A DNA stretch of 64,000 bases from Candidatus Heimdallarchaeota archaeon (lineage in GTDB: Archaea; Asgardarchaeota; Heimdallarchaeia; Heimdallarchaeales; Heimdallarchaeaceae), in the NCBI GenBank assembly GCA_016839875.1, contig JAEOTK010000015.1:10018-74017 (forward strand), read 5' to 3'. Numbering within the stretch: the stretch's first letter is position 1; each line of letters opens with the position of its first letter. Both the position numbers and the translations under genes were made by a program. The notes beneath the pieces were generated by a model, which ran no database searches, was not told the DNA's origin, and saw nothing but the letters and a program-made list of their open reading frames with translations. Positions 25,160 through 34,424 of the stretch are shown piece by piece.

Positions 25160-27511
25160 ATGTATTATAATTCTATCTTGATTACTTTGTATGACTCTTT
25201 GAAACAACATACCTTAACTGGAATTAAAAGGCAAATGCAAAGTATGGAAAGAAAGCTTTTTTCTTCATTAGAAGGTGTCTTGAAAAAAAATCAGGGATGC
25301 TACTATACGCCAAACTATATTGTTAGATATATGGTGAATTCTGCAATTGAACAATCTCTAATAAAGAAGATAAATAATCAAATTGGTTCAAATAAGCATA
25401 TTTCTTCTTTTGAAGTTTTTCTAAAAAATCAAAATAAAGAGATTGCTTCATTGTTACTTACTACAATCCTACCTAATTTTGCAGTATGTGACATCACAAT
25501 GGGTTGGGGTGTATTTCTATTATCTGCATTAGAATTTCTATTTGAGTTATACTCGAAATTATTTAGAATTTTGGGGGTTGATTTTCAGTCAGTCTTTCCT
25601 GGAACTCTCAATGATATAGAAATGAGAAATTCCATTGTGATAAAGATAATATCAAACAACATTTATGGTACAGATCTTTCTGTCGAATCAATAGAATTAG
25701 CGAAGCTCAAGCTTTTTGAGAAGTCCTTCGAACTATTGGAAACAGAAGAAGCTCTCCTGCCTGATCCAAATTTCGCTGTCGGAAATTCTCTAGTTGGATA
25801 TTTCTCTAGAAAGAATGTGAAGACATCCAAAAGAGGTCTAGATAGAGAATTTGTGGAAGAGGCTATAGCAAATATTCCTGAAAAAAGTAAAAAAAATGTG
25901 GAAGAGTGGTTGATAAATGAGGATTGTATTCATTGGTCAGCTACTTTTCAGAAGATAATTCAAGAAGGAGGATTTGATGTTATTATTGGCAATCCTCCCT
26001 ACATCAATACTCGCAGATTAAAAATAAACGAAAGAAAATTCTATTCAAATATATATTCAACTTATAACCCGAATGGAGATATCTCAAATATCTTTTGGGA
26101 GCGAAGCATTCAACTTTGCAAGAATAATGGAGTTATTTCCTTAATTGTGCCAAGATATTGGTTGGAAGGATATGATAGTAGATCATTAAGGAATTTCTTA
26201 TTATCAAATGCATCTATAAAGGAAATAATAGATTTCCGAAGTAACCGGTCCTTGTTTGATCAAACAGAAAATAGGTTGGGTGTAGATACTGCGATTGTAT
26301 CAGTTACAAAGAAATCCCAGTCTGATAATGATGTTGAAGTGTATCTTCTTTTGGACAACAAACCTGTCAACGAGATTAATAAAAACAGATTCAAATCTTT
26401 GAACATACACCAATCTTCACTTTCTGAAAGAAGTTGGGCATTTGAGAAATCCCCAATTATTTCCTATATTGAAGAGAAATCAGAATATCGATTAAGTGAA
26501 GATAAGAAATATGATGTTTATGAAGGAATATGTAATGTTGGAAAAGGATGTTCAACAGGTAATAATCGAATTTTTCGTTTAACGAAACTATCTAAATCTG
26601 TGTATGAAGGAGCCGAAAAAAAGAAAGTAGTATTGGAAAATTTTGAGAAGAAAAACCTAAGATTACTGATAAAGAATAGTGACATCAGTAGATATAGTTG
26701 GAAAAAAAGAGATCAATACTGGATATTTCTGAAAAACAAGGAATTGGAAGAATTTCCAAACATAAAAACCTACTTAGATCACTTTAAACCAATTCTAGAG
26801 AGAACTCAACAGAAATATAATTTAAATAATTTCTATGATTTTGCTGCTTATAGATCACTTTCTTTGATAAATCATTCTCCGAAAATTGTATGTCCTTATC
26901 AAGCTGCAGATAATAGATTTGCACTTATCGATTCTCCTTCAATTGAAACCATAAATGAAACAGATATTACTACATTGGTAATAAAGAAGAAATATTCAAA
27001 TGAAATCGATTGGCATTATCTTCTTACAGTACTTAACTCTGAACTTATACATTATTATAGTAAATTAATGAATAAAAAAATCTATAACCTTCTTGATTTT
27101 CGATCAAACCAAGTTGCTGGAATTCCCATAACTATAAGTCAACAGAAAGAACCTTTTCAAACTTTAGTCAAATATATTATGTACCTCAGATCAATTGAAA
27201 ACAAAGAAACAATTCCTTCCTTCTCTAGTGTATATAGCATAGTAAATGAGTTTCTAAATCTGCTTGTGTTTGAAAATTATTTTAGAGAAAAGACATCCTC
27301 TGAACTTAATGAGCACATAAGAAACGATCTTGCATCGTTTCCTCTTAACAAGTTGACTTCATCGAATATTACCTCAATTCTTCAGAATTGGGATGAAATA
27401 ATCAAGGAAAATCACATGAAGAGAAACCTAAAAGAGATTTATTATCTTTCTGAACTAAATGAAATAAAACAGAATTTGTATGGAAATTCAGAGAATAATA
27501 TTCTCATCTAA
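25160..27511 (+). CDS. Eco57I/TaqI-type adenine-N6 DNA methyltransferase
   Basis: 783 residues. YYTP occurs near residue 48, the SAM-binding motif I is VCDITMGWGVFL near 111 (usually D-P-A-C-G-S-G), and the catalytic NPPY is at about 277. A TaqI-C-type target recognition region follows, with the late LTVLNSELIHYYSKLMNK block. The roughly 45-residue N-terminus is too short for the usual type IIG nuclease domain, so this looks like an orphan methyltransferase or the M component of a broken system. It overlaps the convergent deacetylase gene by 24 bp. Confidence 0.85.
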   Translation: MYYNSILITLYDSLKQHTLTGIKRQMQSMERKLFSSLEGVLKKNQGCYYTPNYIVRYMVNSAIEQSLIKKINNQIGSNKHISSFEVFLKNQNKEIASLLLTTILPNFAVCDITMGWGVFLLSALEFLFELYSKLFRILGVDFQSVFPGTLNDIEMRNSIVIKIISNNIYGTDLSVESIELAKLKLFEKSFELLETEEALLPDPNFAVGNSLVGYFSRKNVKTSKRGLDREFVEEAIANIPEKSKKNVEEWLINEDCIHWSATFQKIIQEGGFDVIIGNPPYINTRRLKINERKFYSNIYSTYNPNGDISNIFWERSIQLCKNNGVISLIVPRYWLEGYDSRSLRNFLLSNASIKEIIDFRSNRSLFDQTENRLGVDTAIVSVTKKSQSDNDVEVYLLLDNKPVNEINKNRFKSLNIHQSSLSERSWAFEKSPIISYIEEKSEYRLSEDKKYDVYEGICNVGKGCSTGNNRIFRLTKLSKSVYEGAEKKKVVLENFEKKNLRLLIKNSDISRYSWKKRDQYWIFLKNKELEEFPNIKTYLDHFKPILERTQQKYNLNNFYDFAAYRSLSLINHSPKIVCPYQAADNRFALIDSPSIETINETDITTLVIKKKYSNEIDWHYLLTVLNSELIHYYSKLMNKKIYNLLDFRSNQVAGIPITISQQKEPFQTLVKYIMYLRSIENKETIPSFSSVYSIVNEFLNLLVFENYFREKTSSELNEHIRNDLASFPLNKLTSSNITSILQNWDEIIKENHMKRNLKEIYYLSELNEIKQNLYGNSENNILI

Positions 27512-28384
27512 CCATCTTTTAGGTGTTGAAAACATTACTTCTTCCTGTTTTTCAAGAGTTGAAATGAGCGTCTCAAAAGCTCGAATGTTTTTTGTGATTT
27601 CCACTTCGGATAGGAACTGGTTTTTCTCTATATTGTATGCAAAGTGCCAAGAATGTAGGTTAATTGAAATAAATGAGTTATCATCTGTTGTATTGTTTAC
27701 TAGATGTAAATAATTGTCTACAGTATCCTCTAAGCTTCTTTTATTCTCGAACAAAGGCCACAAGTATGTGTACATTCCTCTCATTGGGCTTTCTTTTGGA
27801 GTTTTTATCACAGGAAATTCCATAATTCCCTCCTTTGTTTTATATGGATTGATTCCACAATCTGATTCCTTGTATATCGAACTATCGTGAATAAAACCTA
27901 ATGTTGATAGAATTTCTAGTGTGTTAGAAGTAAGTTTCATGTAAGGAGCTCTAAACCCACTAATATCTCTAGAGAAGAGTTTTTCCAATTCATCTTTAGC
28001 TTTCTTTATTATAGCTGTCTCATCTTCTCTACTAAACCCAAATTCGGTATCTTCTCCTGTAAGGTCTTCATGATCATAACCATGAACACCAAATTCAAAG
28101 AATGGCTGATCGAGCATATTGGAACTTTCTGAAATTTCCTGCAAGAAAATATTTGCTGTTCTTGCTTCGAAATAGAATGTTGAGTGAAGTTTTTTTTCTA
28201 TAAGATACGTCATAAAAGGATTGAAACCGTTAATTGTTCCTTTCATAGATAGTGATTTTTCTGGATCTATGAGAAGCTCGCTTGACGATTTTAGTTGAAT
28301 TGGTTTACTAACAGCGTGCTGTAGGTTTTTTACAGGATATGCATAATCTCTGTCAAAATCAACACAAATGAATACATAAACCAT
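27488..28384 (-). CDS. Polysaccharide deacetylase-like (NodB fold) protein
   Basis: 298 residues. NodB-type positions are visible: FICVDFDRDY near the start (catalytic Asp), GVHGYDHEDL (zinc His pair), GFRAPYMK, and NLHSWH near the end. No signal peptide, so a cytosolic carbohydrate or amide deacetylase is likely; the substrate is unknown. Its last codons overlap the methyltransferase on the other strand. Confidence 0.8.
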   Translation of the reverse strand: MVYVFICVDFDRDYAYPVKNLQHAVSKPIQLKSSSELLIDPEKSLSMKGTINGFNPFMTYLIEKKLHSTFYFEARTANIFLQEISESSNMLDQPFFEFGVHGYDHEDLTGEDTEFGFSREDETAIIKKAKDELEKLFSRDISGFRAPYMKLTSNTLEILSTLGFIHDSSIYKESDCGINPYKTKEGIMEFPVIKTPKESPMRGMYTYLWPLFENKRSLEDTVDNYLHLVNNTTDDNSFISINLHSWHFAYNIEKNQFLSEVEITKNIRAFETLISTLEKQEEVMFSTPKRWLDENIIL

Positions 28385-28418
28385 TTTTTCACTTTCCAGA
28401 ACTCTTTTCCATTTAACA

Positions 28419-28661
28419 TTATTTTTCTAGAATGAAAGTCTTACCTCTTATCTCTAGTATTTTACAACCAGTTATATTAGCAATGTTCTGAGCTATTGCT
28501 TTAGTTGATTCGGTGGGAACAACTTTCAAGCATTTGATTTTGATAATTTGTTCCCGTTTTAATAGAACCTCAACTTCTTGAAGAATTCCTTCTGTAATCC
28601 CCTTTTTCCCTATTCTAATCTTCGCAGGTTCTTGCCGAATTTTATTGATTCTTTCTTTCAT
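28419..28661 (-). CDS. YhbY/CRM-domain RNA-binding protein
   Basis: 80 residues. KIRIGKKGITEGILQEVEVLLK and an IKIKCLKVV strand give the CRM fold that binds pre-50S ribosomal or other structured RNA. GGAGG 6 nt before this ATG decides the start, against an upstream in-frame ATG at 28709. The gene overlaps the 3' end of the Rpp21 gene by 20 bp, as seen in other archaea. Confidence 0.9.
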   Translation of the reverse strand: MKERINKIRQEPAKIRIGKKGITEGILQEVEVLLKREQIIKIKCLKVVPTESTKAIAQNIANITGCKILEIRGKTFILEK

Positions 28662-29034
28662 TCTTTTCCTCCATTCTTCGATAATATGGAATTCTTGTAT
28701 ATTTATCACATTGAAAGCATTTTATGGCAATTACCTTGTTTGTAGATGATAATCTAACACGGCAATTTATACCTGGAGAAAGAAATGACTTGCAGTGTTT
28801 GCAGAAGCGTTTCTTCCATTGAGGGGGAAACTTTATCCTTGTCCTCATTTGTATCTTTTTGGCTCGTAACGCATATTTTTGAGCCATATCCATATCATTT
28901 CTGATTGCTTCATCTGCTTTTACCAATAAATCTACAACCTGTTTTTCAATATCTTTCTGTGAAAGAATTGATGATCGTGATTTACGCGTTCTTCTCCGTT
29001 TCTTAGAAGATGAAGATGACTCTTTGTTTTGCAT
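28642..29034 (-). CDS. rnp4: Ribonuclease P protein component 4 (Rpp21/Rpr2)
   Basis: 130 residues. A basic, serine-rich N-terminus is followed by a helical pair (QVVDLLVKADEAI, MAQKYALRAKKIQ) and the zinc ribbon CKHC...CFQC with RTRIKFPPQWKKRF between. It pairs with Rpp29 on the RNase P specificity domain. The coupled YhbY gene follows. Confidence 0.92.
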   Translation of the reverse strand: MQNKESSSSSKKRRRTRKSRSSILSQKDIEKQVVDLLVKADEAIRNDMDMAQKYALRAKKIQMRTRIKFPPQWKKRFCKHCKSFLSPGINCRVRLSSTNKVIAIKCFQCDKYTRIPYYRRMEEKNERKNQ

Positions 29035-29154
29035 TCAAACCGACCTAATAGCTGGTGATTATACTAAACTTATCAACATTTCTTTTCGTTTTAAACAGTT
29101 CTATATTTAATAAAATGAGCAAGAAGAGACAACTATGATTAATTTCTGTTGAAA

Positions 29155-30150
29155 TTAAGACTTTGGTGCAGGTATATTTTTCACTAATTTATCAATATCT
29201 GATTTTGAAACTTCTTTGCCATAAGGAAAGACGGGATCTTTTGGTAGATGTACAGATTCCTTTTGAATCTTTTTCTTGATAGGTAGGTTCTCTTTTTCTA
29301 CAGTAAGTACTTCTTCAGTTGCTTCTACTTTAACTTCTTGAACAGTTGTGTCGCTAAACACTTCTAGATAAGGAATTAGCTTGTCAATCCTCATGATATC
29401 ATTCCAAAGAAAAGAATCTTGATTTTCGTTTGACAAACCAAAGAAGAAGAGGAATCCCCTACGTTTTATTTCCCTACGTGTATGGAAATTTAGAGAAAAT
29501 GATAATTTCTGCTTATACTGAAGAGATATTCTTTTCAAATGTTTTATATATTCTTCACACTCGACAAAAGAAGAGAAATTATTGTAGAATACAATGGCTC
29601 TCATTCGTTTTAGTTTTCCACCTCGCTTTACTATTTGGGTACTTAAATTTAGAACACTTGCTTTATGAGATAAAAGATTTTTAGCATATTTAGTAAAGTA
29701 CCTAGAATTGTTTTGTGAAAAAACCATTGATGAGAAAATCCAAAATCTGTCATCTATCTGGCATATCCTAGGATTAGATGTTTTCTTGGTGGTTGAATAT
29801 TCTAATGTTTGCAGATATTTGACGATATTATTGTGATTAAGGGGAGAAAATACCAAATGAGAGTCTATTGGGCCAATACGATCAATCTTATCTAAAAGAA
29901 TTGAAACTTTGTTTATAACCTCTCCAGCATCTTGTGCAGAGACAAAGATGAAGAATCTAACATATGCTTTTGTTACTTGGACACTATATGAATGGTTGAG
30001 TGATTCAAGAAAATTAAAAACTCTCTGTGATATACGAACTTGAGAGGTGTTTTTTGTTTTTGAAATTGAATACCCAATAACTGCAATTGCTTGTCTCTTA
30101 GACTCTATAGTTATAAGATCTTCAGTATTATATATCTGAAATTTTGACAT
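29155..30150 (-). CDS. Uncharacterised protein next to ftsZ
   Basis: 331 residues, no recognised family. The N-terminal about 245 residues alternate strands and helices in what look like two related halves (AYVRFFIFVSAQDAGEVINKV; RAIVFYNNFSSFVECEEYIKHL). The C-terminal 85 are a charged, Val/Glu/Lys-rich disordered tail ending in IPAPKS. No signal or membrane helix. It lies 65 nt downstream of ftsZ on the same strand. A division-related or nucleic-acid role is possible by position only. Confidence 0.5.
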   Translation of the reverse strand: MSKFQIYNTEDLITIESKRQAIAVIGYSISKTKNTSQVRISQRVFNFLESLNHSYSVQVTKAYVRFFIFVSAQDAGEVINKVSILLDKIDRIGPIDSHLVFSPLNHNNIVKYLQTLEYSTTKKTSNPRICQIDDRFWIFSSMVFSQNNSRYFTKYAKNLLSHKASVLNLSTQIVKRGGKLKRMRAIVFYNNFSSFVECEEYIKHLKRISLQYKQKLSFSLNFHTRREIKRRGFLFFFGLSNENQDSFLWNDIMRIDKLIPYLEVFSDTTVQEVKVEATEEVLTVEKENLPIKKKIQKESVHLPKDPVFPYGKEVSKSDIDKLVKNIPAPKS

Positions 30151-30214
30151 TTTAACTACTATTAATTAAGTACCATTAAATAAAAACCCAAAAATAATGA
30201 AAAAGAAAGATGTT

Positions 30215-31378
30215 TTAATCTCTCCATAGTGCTTCTATTGAAATATCATCTGGTTTGCAAAGATAAGGTGATTGAACTTCAGCAATAACAACAGTAACTG
30301 CTATTTCGTCGTCTGGCATATTTTCTTCAATGTTACAACCCCAAACAAATTCAGCTTTAGGGTGAATTTGATCTGTAATCATAGTAGTTATTGTATCAAC
30401 TTCAGTCATTGAGATATTCTTGTTAGCTTTTATGTTAACTAGAGCACCTGTAGATGAGTTAATGTCAACATCCAGTAATGGATTTGAAAGTGCATTTGTA
30501 ATTGCTTGAATAGCTCTGTTTTCTCCTTTACCTCTTCCTACTCCAATGACAGCTGGTCCACTACGACGAAGAATTTTCTTGGTGTCTGCAAAATCTACAT
30601 TAACCCTTGCGGGAAGAACAATCAGCTCTGTGAGACCTACTACTGCATTGATTAAGACGTCATCTGCTAGTTTGAAAGCGTCCCATAAAGTGAAGTCTGG
30701 TGCATACATCAGTAGTTTTTCATTTGGAACAACAATAATTGTGTTAGAATATTCATTTAGTTCATTTAAACCTTCTAATGCTGTTTCCATCTTAGGTTGT
30801 CCTTCAGAAGCAAAAGGTAAAGTACAGACACTAACAACAAGGCATCCTTCTTCTTGTGCAATTCTAGCAACATATGGTGCAGCTCCTGTTCCTGTTCCTT
30901 TTCCTAAACCGCAAGCAACAAACACTAAATCATGACCTCTGACAAGTTCTCTAATATCTTCTTCGTTTTCTTCTGAAGCAGCACGACCTATGTTTGGATC
31001 GTTACCTGCACCTGTTCCATTGGTCAGTTCACGACCAATCAGAAGTTTTTGTTCAGCTTGGGTACTTAAAAGGTGTCTTGCATCTGTATTAACAGCAACA
31101 GTAGTGGCCCCAACGATACCCCCACGTCCCATAATGTTGTTAATGGCATTTGATCCAGCGCCCCCCACACCAATGCCTAAAATACGATTTGCACGAAGAA
31201 CTTGTTGAATGAAAGAATCTACAGAATGGCTAGAAAAGCGATTATCAGGATCTTCTTGATTGCTTAATAAATCTTCTAATTCCTTATCAGTTTCCGAGCT
31301 ACCAAATGGATTAGATTTATCTTCGGGAGAAGGTTCTTTTCCTTCATCATTAAAATTAAACAGAAAATGTTCATCCAT
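30215..31378 (-). CDS. ftsZ: Cell division GTPase FtsZ
   Basis: 387 residues. Nucleotide motifs are GVGGAGSNAINNI and the tubulin signature GLGKGTGTGAAP, with the T7 loop VNVDFADTK. This is FtsZ rather than CetZ. The first about 60 residues are an acidic, serine-rich tail, longer than usual. It polymerises into the Z-ring; anchoring partners are not in the window. An unknown protein follows on the same strand. Confidence 0.95.
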   Translation of the reverse strand: MDEHFLFNFNDEGKEPSPEDKSNPFGSSETDKELEDLLSNQEDPDNRFSSHSVDSFIQQVLRANRILGIGVGGAGSNAINNIMGRGGIVGATTVAVNTDARHLLSTQAEQKLLIGRELTNGTGAGNDPNIGRAASEENEEDIRELVRGHDLVFVACGLGKGTGTGAAPYVARIAQEEGCLVVSVCTLPFASEGQPKMETALEGLNELNEYSNTIIVVPNEKLLMYAPDFTLWDAFKLADDVLINAVVGLTELIVLPARVNVDFADTKKILRRSGPAVIGVGRGKGENRAIQAITNALSNPLLDVDINSSTGALVNIKANKNISMTEVDTITTMITDQIHPKAEFVWGCNIEENMPDDEIAVTVVIAEVQSPYLCKPDDISIEALWRD

Positions 31379-31483
31379 AATTACTCAGAGCTCAATTTGA
31401 GTACACAAATAACAAAACAAATATGACCGAGAAGACTCGTCCGTATTACATTTTCGTTTTTTATGAGTCTAAAAAGAAGAAAA

Positions 31484-31558
31484 TGGTGCACGCGCCGGGA
31501 TTCGAACCCGGGTTCCAGCCGTGGCAGGGCTGAGTCCTACCAACTAGACTACACGAGC
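31484..31558 (-). tRNA. tRNA-Gly (GCC anticodon)
   Basis: Acceptor GCTCGTG/CGCGTGC with a T3-T70 mismatch. Anticodon loop CTGCCAC, T arm CCGGG-TTCGAAT-CCCGG, A73 and encoded CCA. It lies 9 nt downstream of a second tRNA-Gly. Confidence 0.93.
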
Positions 31559-31567
31559 TGTAATTAT

Positions 31568-31642
31568 TGGTGCGCCAACCGGGAATCGAACCCGGGTTTT
31601 CAGCTTGGAAGGCTGAAGTCATAGCCACTAGACTATTAGCGC
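31568..31642 (-). tRNA. tRNA-Gly (UCC anticodon)
   Basis: Acceptor GCGCTAA/TTGGCGC, anticodon loop CTTCCAA, T arm CCGGG-TTCGATT-CCCGG, A73 and encoded CCA. First of a two-tRNA unit. Confidence 0.94.
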
Positions 31643-31774
31643 AGAACCAACTATCTTCTTTGTTATGGCTCATATTTTTAATTTTTCTGTTAGGCACTTT
31701 TATCAAAAACTCGATTATTTAGAAGAAATAGAAGATTTTTAAGTTGTAAATGGGATGAAAGCGTGGAGAAAGAA

Positions 31775-32278
31775 ATGATTAAGAATTTTCTAAAAGAAGC
31801 CATTTACAGGCACTTAACCGAAACAAGGGTATATCTTAGTAATCTAGCAGGATCCTTATCTCTGGAAGATTTGATGGAGGAAAATGTTATTCATCCCGAT
31901 CCAATGGTATTCAAGGTTCCTGTCAAAGATGGTCGTCCTTTAGGTGAAATTATACTTCACATGATTAGATCTCTTGAATTTTATTCAACTGGAATCGCTA
32001 TAAATAAGTGGACACCTCTGTCATATAATCTAACAGAGTTCAGTACTTCCCAAGAAATATTGAATTTATATGATCATGTAGTGGAAAAAACAAAGAGGTA
32101 TTTAGATAATTTAACAGACGATATACTGAATGATCAAGTAAAGGATTTCAATAGAATTGCTACTAAGAAAGAAATCCTTCTAGAGATGTTAGAACACAGT
32201 CTTCATCACAGAGGTCAATTAAGTGTATATTTCAGATTATTAGGGTTGGATCCACCTGCTATACCATACATTATATGA
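31775..32278 (+). CDS. DinB-like metal-binding four-helix protein
   Basis: About 167 residues, a four-helix bundle of the DinB/YfiT type. The metal histidines are in GEIILHMIRS and LEHSLHHRGQL, with the family end GLDPPAIPYI. DinB-like proteins bind a divalent metal and often use small thiols; the reaction here is unknown. The ATG has GGAG 6 nt upstream; a GTG at 31763 is the alternative. Confidence 0.8.
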   Translation: MIKNFLKEAIYRHLTETRVYLSNLAGSLSLEDLMEENVIHPDPMVFKVPVKDGRPLGEIILHMIRSLEFYSTGIAINKWTPLSYNLTEFSTSQEILNLYDHVVEKTKRYLDNLTDDILNDQVKDFNRIATKKEILLEMLEHSLHHRGQLSVYFRLLGLDPPAIPYII

Positions 32279-32280
32279 TT

Positions 32281-33072
32281 CTAGTCTTCTTGCATGTGTC
32301 TCTTTAGGAATTCCATTACTACCACGTTGAATATCTCCAGTTTTGTTTCATATACATCATGACCAGCTTTTGGAATTATTGCAAGTTCAGCATTTTGTAT
32401 CTTCTTGTACATCTTCACACATTCATCTATTGAACTGGCTGCATCACGATCTCCAGCTATAATCAATGTTGGTTCTTCTATCTTTTCTACTTCTTCACCA
32501 GGAAATGCATCAGGATCACACCACATTCTTGATATATCTTGAACAAGTTTTTTCCAATATTCGTCACCATAGACTGATGAATGAAGCTCTGGTAATTTTT
32601 GTGTAAACTGTGGAACTACTTCCATCATTGTTTCAATATCTACTTGTCCTGGTCCTTCGATACCCCAGCCTTTCATTGCATTAGCATAATAATCTGTGAT
32701 TTCGCTTAAAACTCCTCCAGCAATAATAGCTTTGGTTAAACTAGGATGACGAATCCCAATCTCAAATGCAATTTGACCACCATCACTCCACCCTATGATT
32801 AAGGGTTTATCTAAACTTAATTCACGTATCATTGCTGCTACATCATCTGCCATAAGTCTGTAACTAAATTCTCCTGAGGGATTGTCTGTTTTTCCATGTC
32901 CTCTACTATCCAGAGCTAAAACTCTGAAATCCTTTGAGAAGAATTCGATATGATCTTTCCAGTTAAATTCTGCTGTACCTATTCCACCATGTAGAAAAAT
33001 TAGGGGCTGTCCTTCTCCCTTATCAAAATAATGCATTTTTATTCCATTAACTTCAACATAGTTGCTTAACAT
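32281..33072 (-). CDS. Alpha/beta hydrolase
   Basis: 263 residues. The oxyanion motif is HGGIGTAE, the nucleophile elbow is GWSDGG, the acid is in IAGDRDAAS, and the His is in KAGHDVY. No signal peptide. Typical esterase/lipase-like lactone or ester hydrolase; substrate unknown. Convergent with the DinB-like gene, with 2 nt between the two stops. Confidence 0.88.
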   Translation of the reverse strand: MLSNYVEVNGIKMHYFDKGEGQPLIFLHGGIGTAEFNWKDHIEFFSKDFRVLALDSRGHGKTDNPSGEFSYRLMADDVAAMIRELSLDKPLIIGWSDGGQIAFEIGIRHPSLTKAIIAGGVLSEITDYYANAMKGWGIEGPGQVDIETMMEVVPQFTQKLPELHSSVYGDEYWKKLVQDISRMWCDPDAFPGEEVEKIEEPTLIIAGDRDAASSIDECVKMYKKIQNAELAIIPKAGHDVYETKLEIFNVVVMEFLKRHMQED

Positions 33073-33139
33073 AAATTCAACTATAGTAAAATCATATTAT
33101 TAAGGATTATTCAAAAAAGAAATGAGAGTTAGAGAAAGT

Positions 33140-34396
33140 TTAGTTTCCCCATTTTTCAAGTGCTCTAGCGAGTTCTATGTGGTCTTTAGCATATTCTTCC
33201 AAAGAGATGTTCTTAAGAGTAGCATCCAAAGCTTGCCTCATTGCCATAGCACCTTTTCTTGTTCCATCTGGATGACCGTGAATTCCTCCTCCAGCTTGAA
33301 TTATGATGTTATTACCACCATGTTTTATCAAGTTAGGTATTTTAGCTGGATATAGACCACCAGATGCAACTGGAAAAGTCTGTTTAAACTCATACATAGG
33401 ATTAAGCATTGCATCTTTAATTTGAAGCTCAAGATCCAGTTCTGTGTCCATTTTACCTTGACCATACGATCCTATGTGCAGTTGATCACCACCAACCATT
33501 CGTACAATTTTTGCAACAGGCAGCATGGAAATACCATGTTTTTGGTTACGGGTAAAAGCTGCGTGCATGGTTCTGTGTACATGAATTGGTACCTTAACAC
33601 TTGGATCTGCTGCCATTTGAGCTAATTCTTGAAATCCAGTCAAGATAACATCTATCATTAGACATTTAGCTCCATTATCTATGGCTTCTTCTATCCTTCT
33701 CCACATAACATCATGTTTTGCAGTTACATTTACTGCATGAATTACTGTTCTACCAGTTTCTTCTTTCACTTGATCCATTTTTTCTAGTACAGCAACAGTT
33801 CTGTCTGATATAGGACAGAATGCCTGATCGCTTAGATTTTCATCATCCTTAATGAAATCTACACCACCCATTGCTGCTTCATAAGCTACTTGAGCCCATT
33901 CCTTAGCTGTTAAACCCATCTTTGGTTTAACTATGGTCCCTACATGAGGTCGGTTTGGGAATTCGTCTTTATCTGTTCCTAATATTTTTCGTACTCCTTT
34001 TACGCCAAATTTTGGTCCTGGAAAGTTTTCAGCAATACTTCGTGGAAATTCCACATCTATCCATCTTATATTTCGAAGAGCACCCAAACCAAACAGATTA
34101 CCCGCAAGCATAGAGAGAATACTAGTAATTCCTGCCTCAGTATCAAAGGTTTCTGTTTTAAAACCGATTAGAACTTCTCCGCTCTGATATCCATCATGAT
34201 CTCCATGAACTTTGGTGTCTAAGATTTCAGCTCGAAGTCTTGGGATAATATCAATCTCTGTGTTCTCAATTGTAGTAAGCTTAGTCCATGTACCAACACT
34301 TTCTTCATCACATATTTCTTCTGCAGCTGTTTCGACTGATTTTACATGCTCTACATAATAGCGAGCAACTAATAATTCTTTATATTTTTCTTTCAT
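33140..34396 (-). CDS. rbcL: Form III RuBisCO large subunit
   Basis: About 418 residues. Active-site motifs are present: TIVKPKMGL, the carbamylated Lys and metal ligands in DFIKDDE, HVHRTMHAAFTR, and GGDQLHIGSYGQGKM, then AGGGIHGHPDG near the end. It converts ribulose-1,5-bisphosphate and CO2 to two 3-phosphoglycerates in the archaeal AMP salvage route. The R15P isomerase gene directly upstream supplies its substrate. The ATG has GGTGA 5 nt upstream, which decides it over an in-frame ATG 42 bp earlier that overlaps the isomerase. Confidence 0.93.
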   Translation of the reverse strand: MKEKYKELLVARYYVEHVKSVETAAEEICDEESVGTWTKLTTIENTEIDIIPRLRAEILDTKVHGDHDGYQSGEVLIGFKTETFDTEAGITSILSMLAGNLFGLGALRNIRWIDVEFPRSIAENFPGPKFGVKGVRKILGTDKDEFPNRPHVGTIVKPKMGLTAKEWAQVAYEAAMGGVDFIKDDENLSDQAFCPISDRTVAVLEKMDQVKEETGRTVIHAVNVTAKHDVMWRRIEEAIDNGAKCLMIDVILTGFQELAQMAADPSVKVPIHVHRTMHAAFTRNQKHGISMLPVAKIVRMVGGDQLHIGSYGQGKMDTELDLELQIKDAMLNPMYEFKQTFPVASGGLYPAKIPNLIKHGGNNIIIQAGGGIHGHPDGTRKGAMAMRQALDATLKNISLEEYAKDHIELARALEKWGN

Positions 34397-34424
34397 AAAT
34401 GTCACCGAATTAATTTTAAATTTT

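Noticed and set aside
25160..28384. Restriction-modification or defence island
   Set aside because: Only a methyltransferase is present. Neighbours are housekeeping or unrelated genes, and no nuclease, integrase or transposase is seen.
30215..31378. CetZ or tubulin rather than FtsZ
   Set aside because: The GTGTGAAP signature and T7 loop are those of FtsZ.
31461..31706. 81-residue minus-strand open frame
   Set aside because: It runs straight through the two tRNA-Gly genes and has no independent support.
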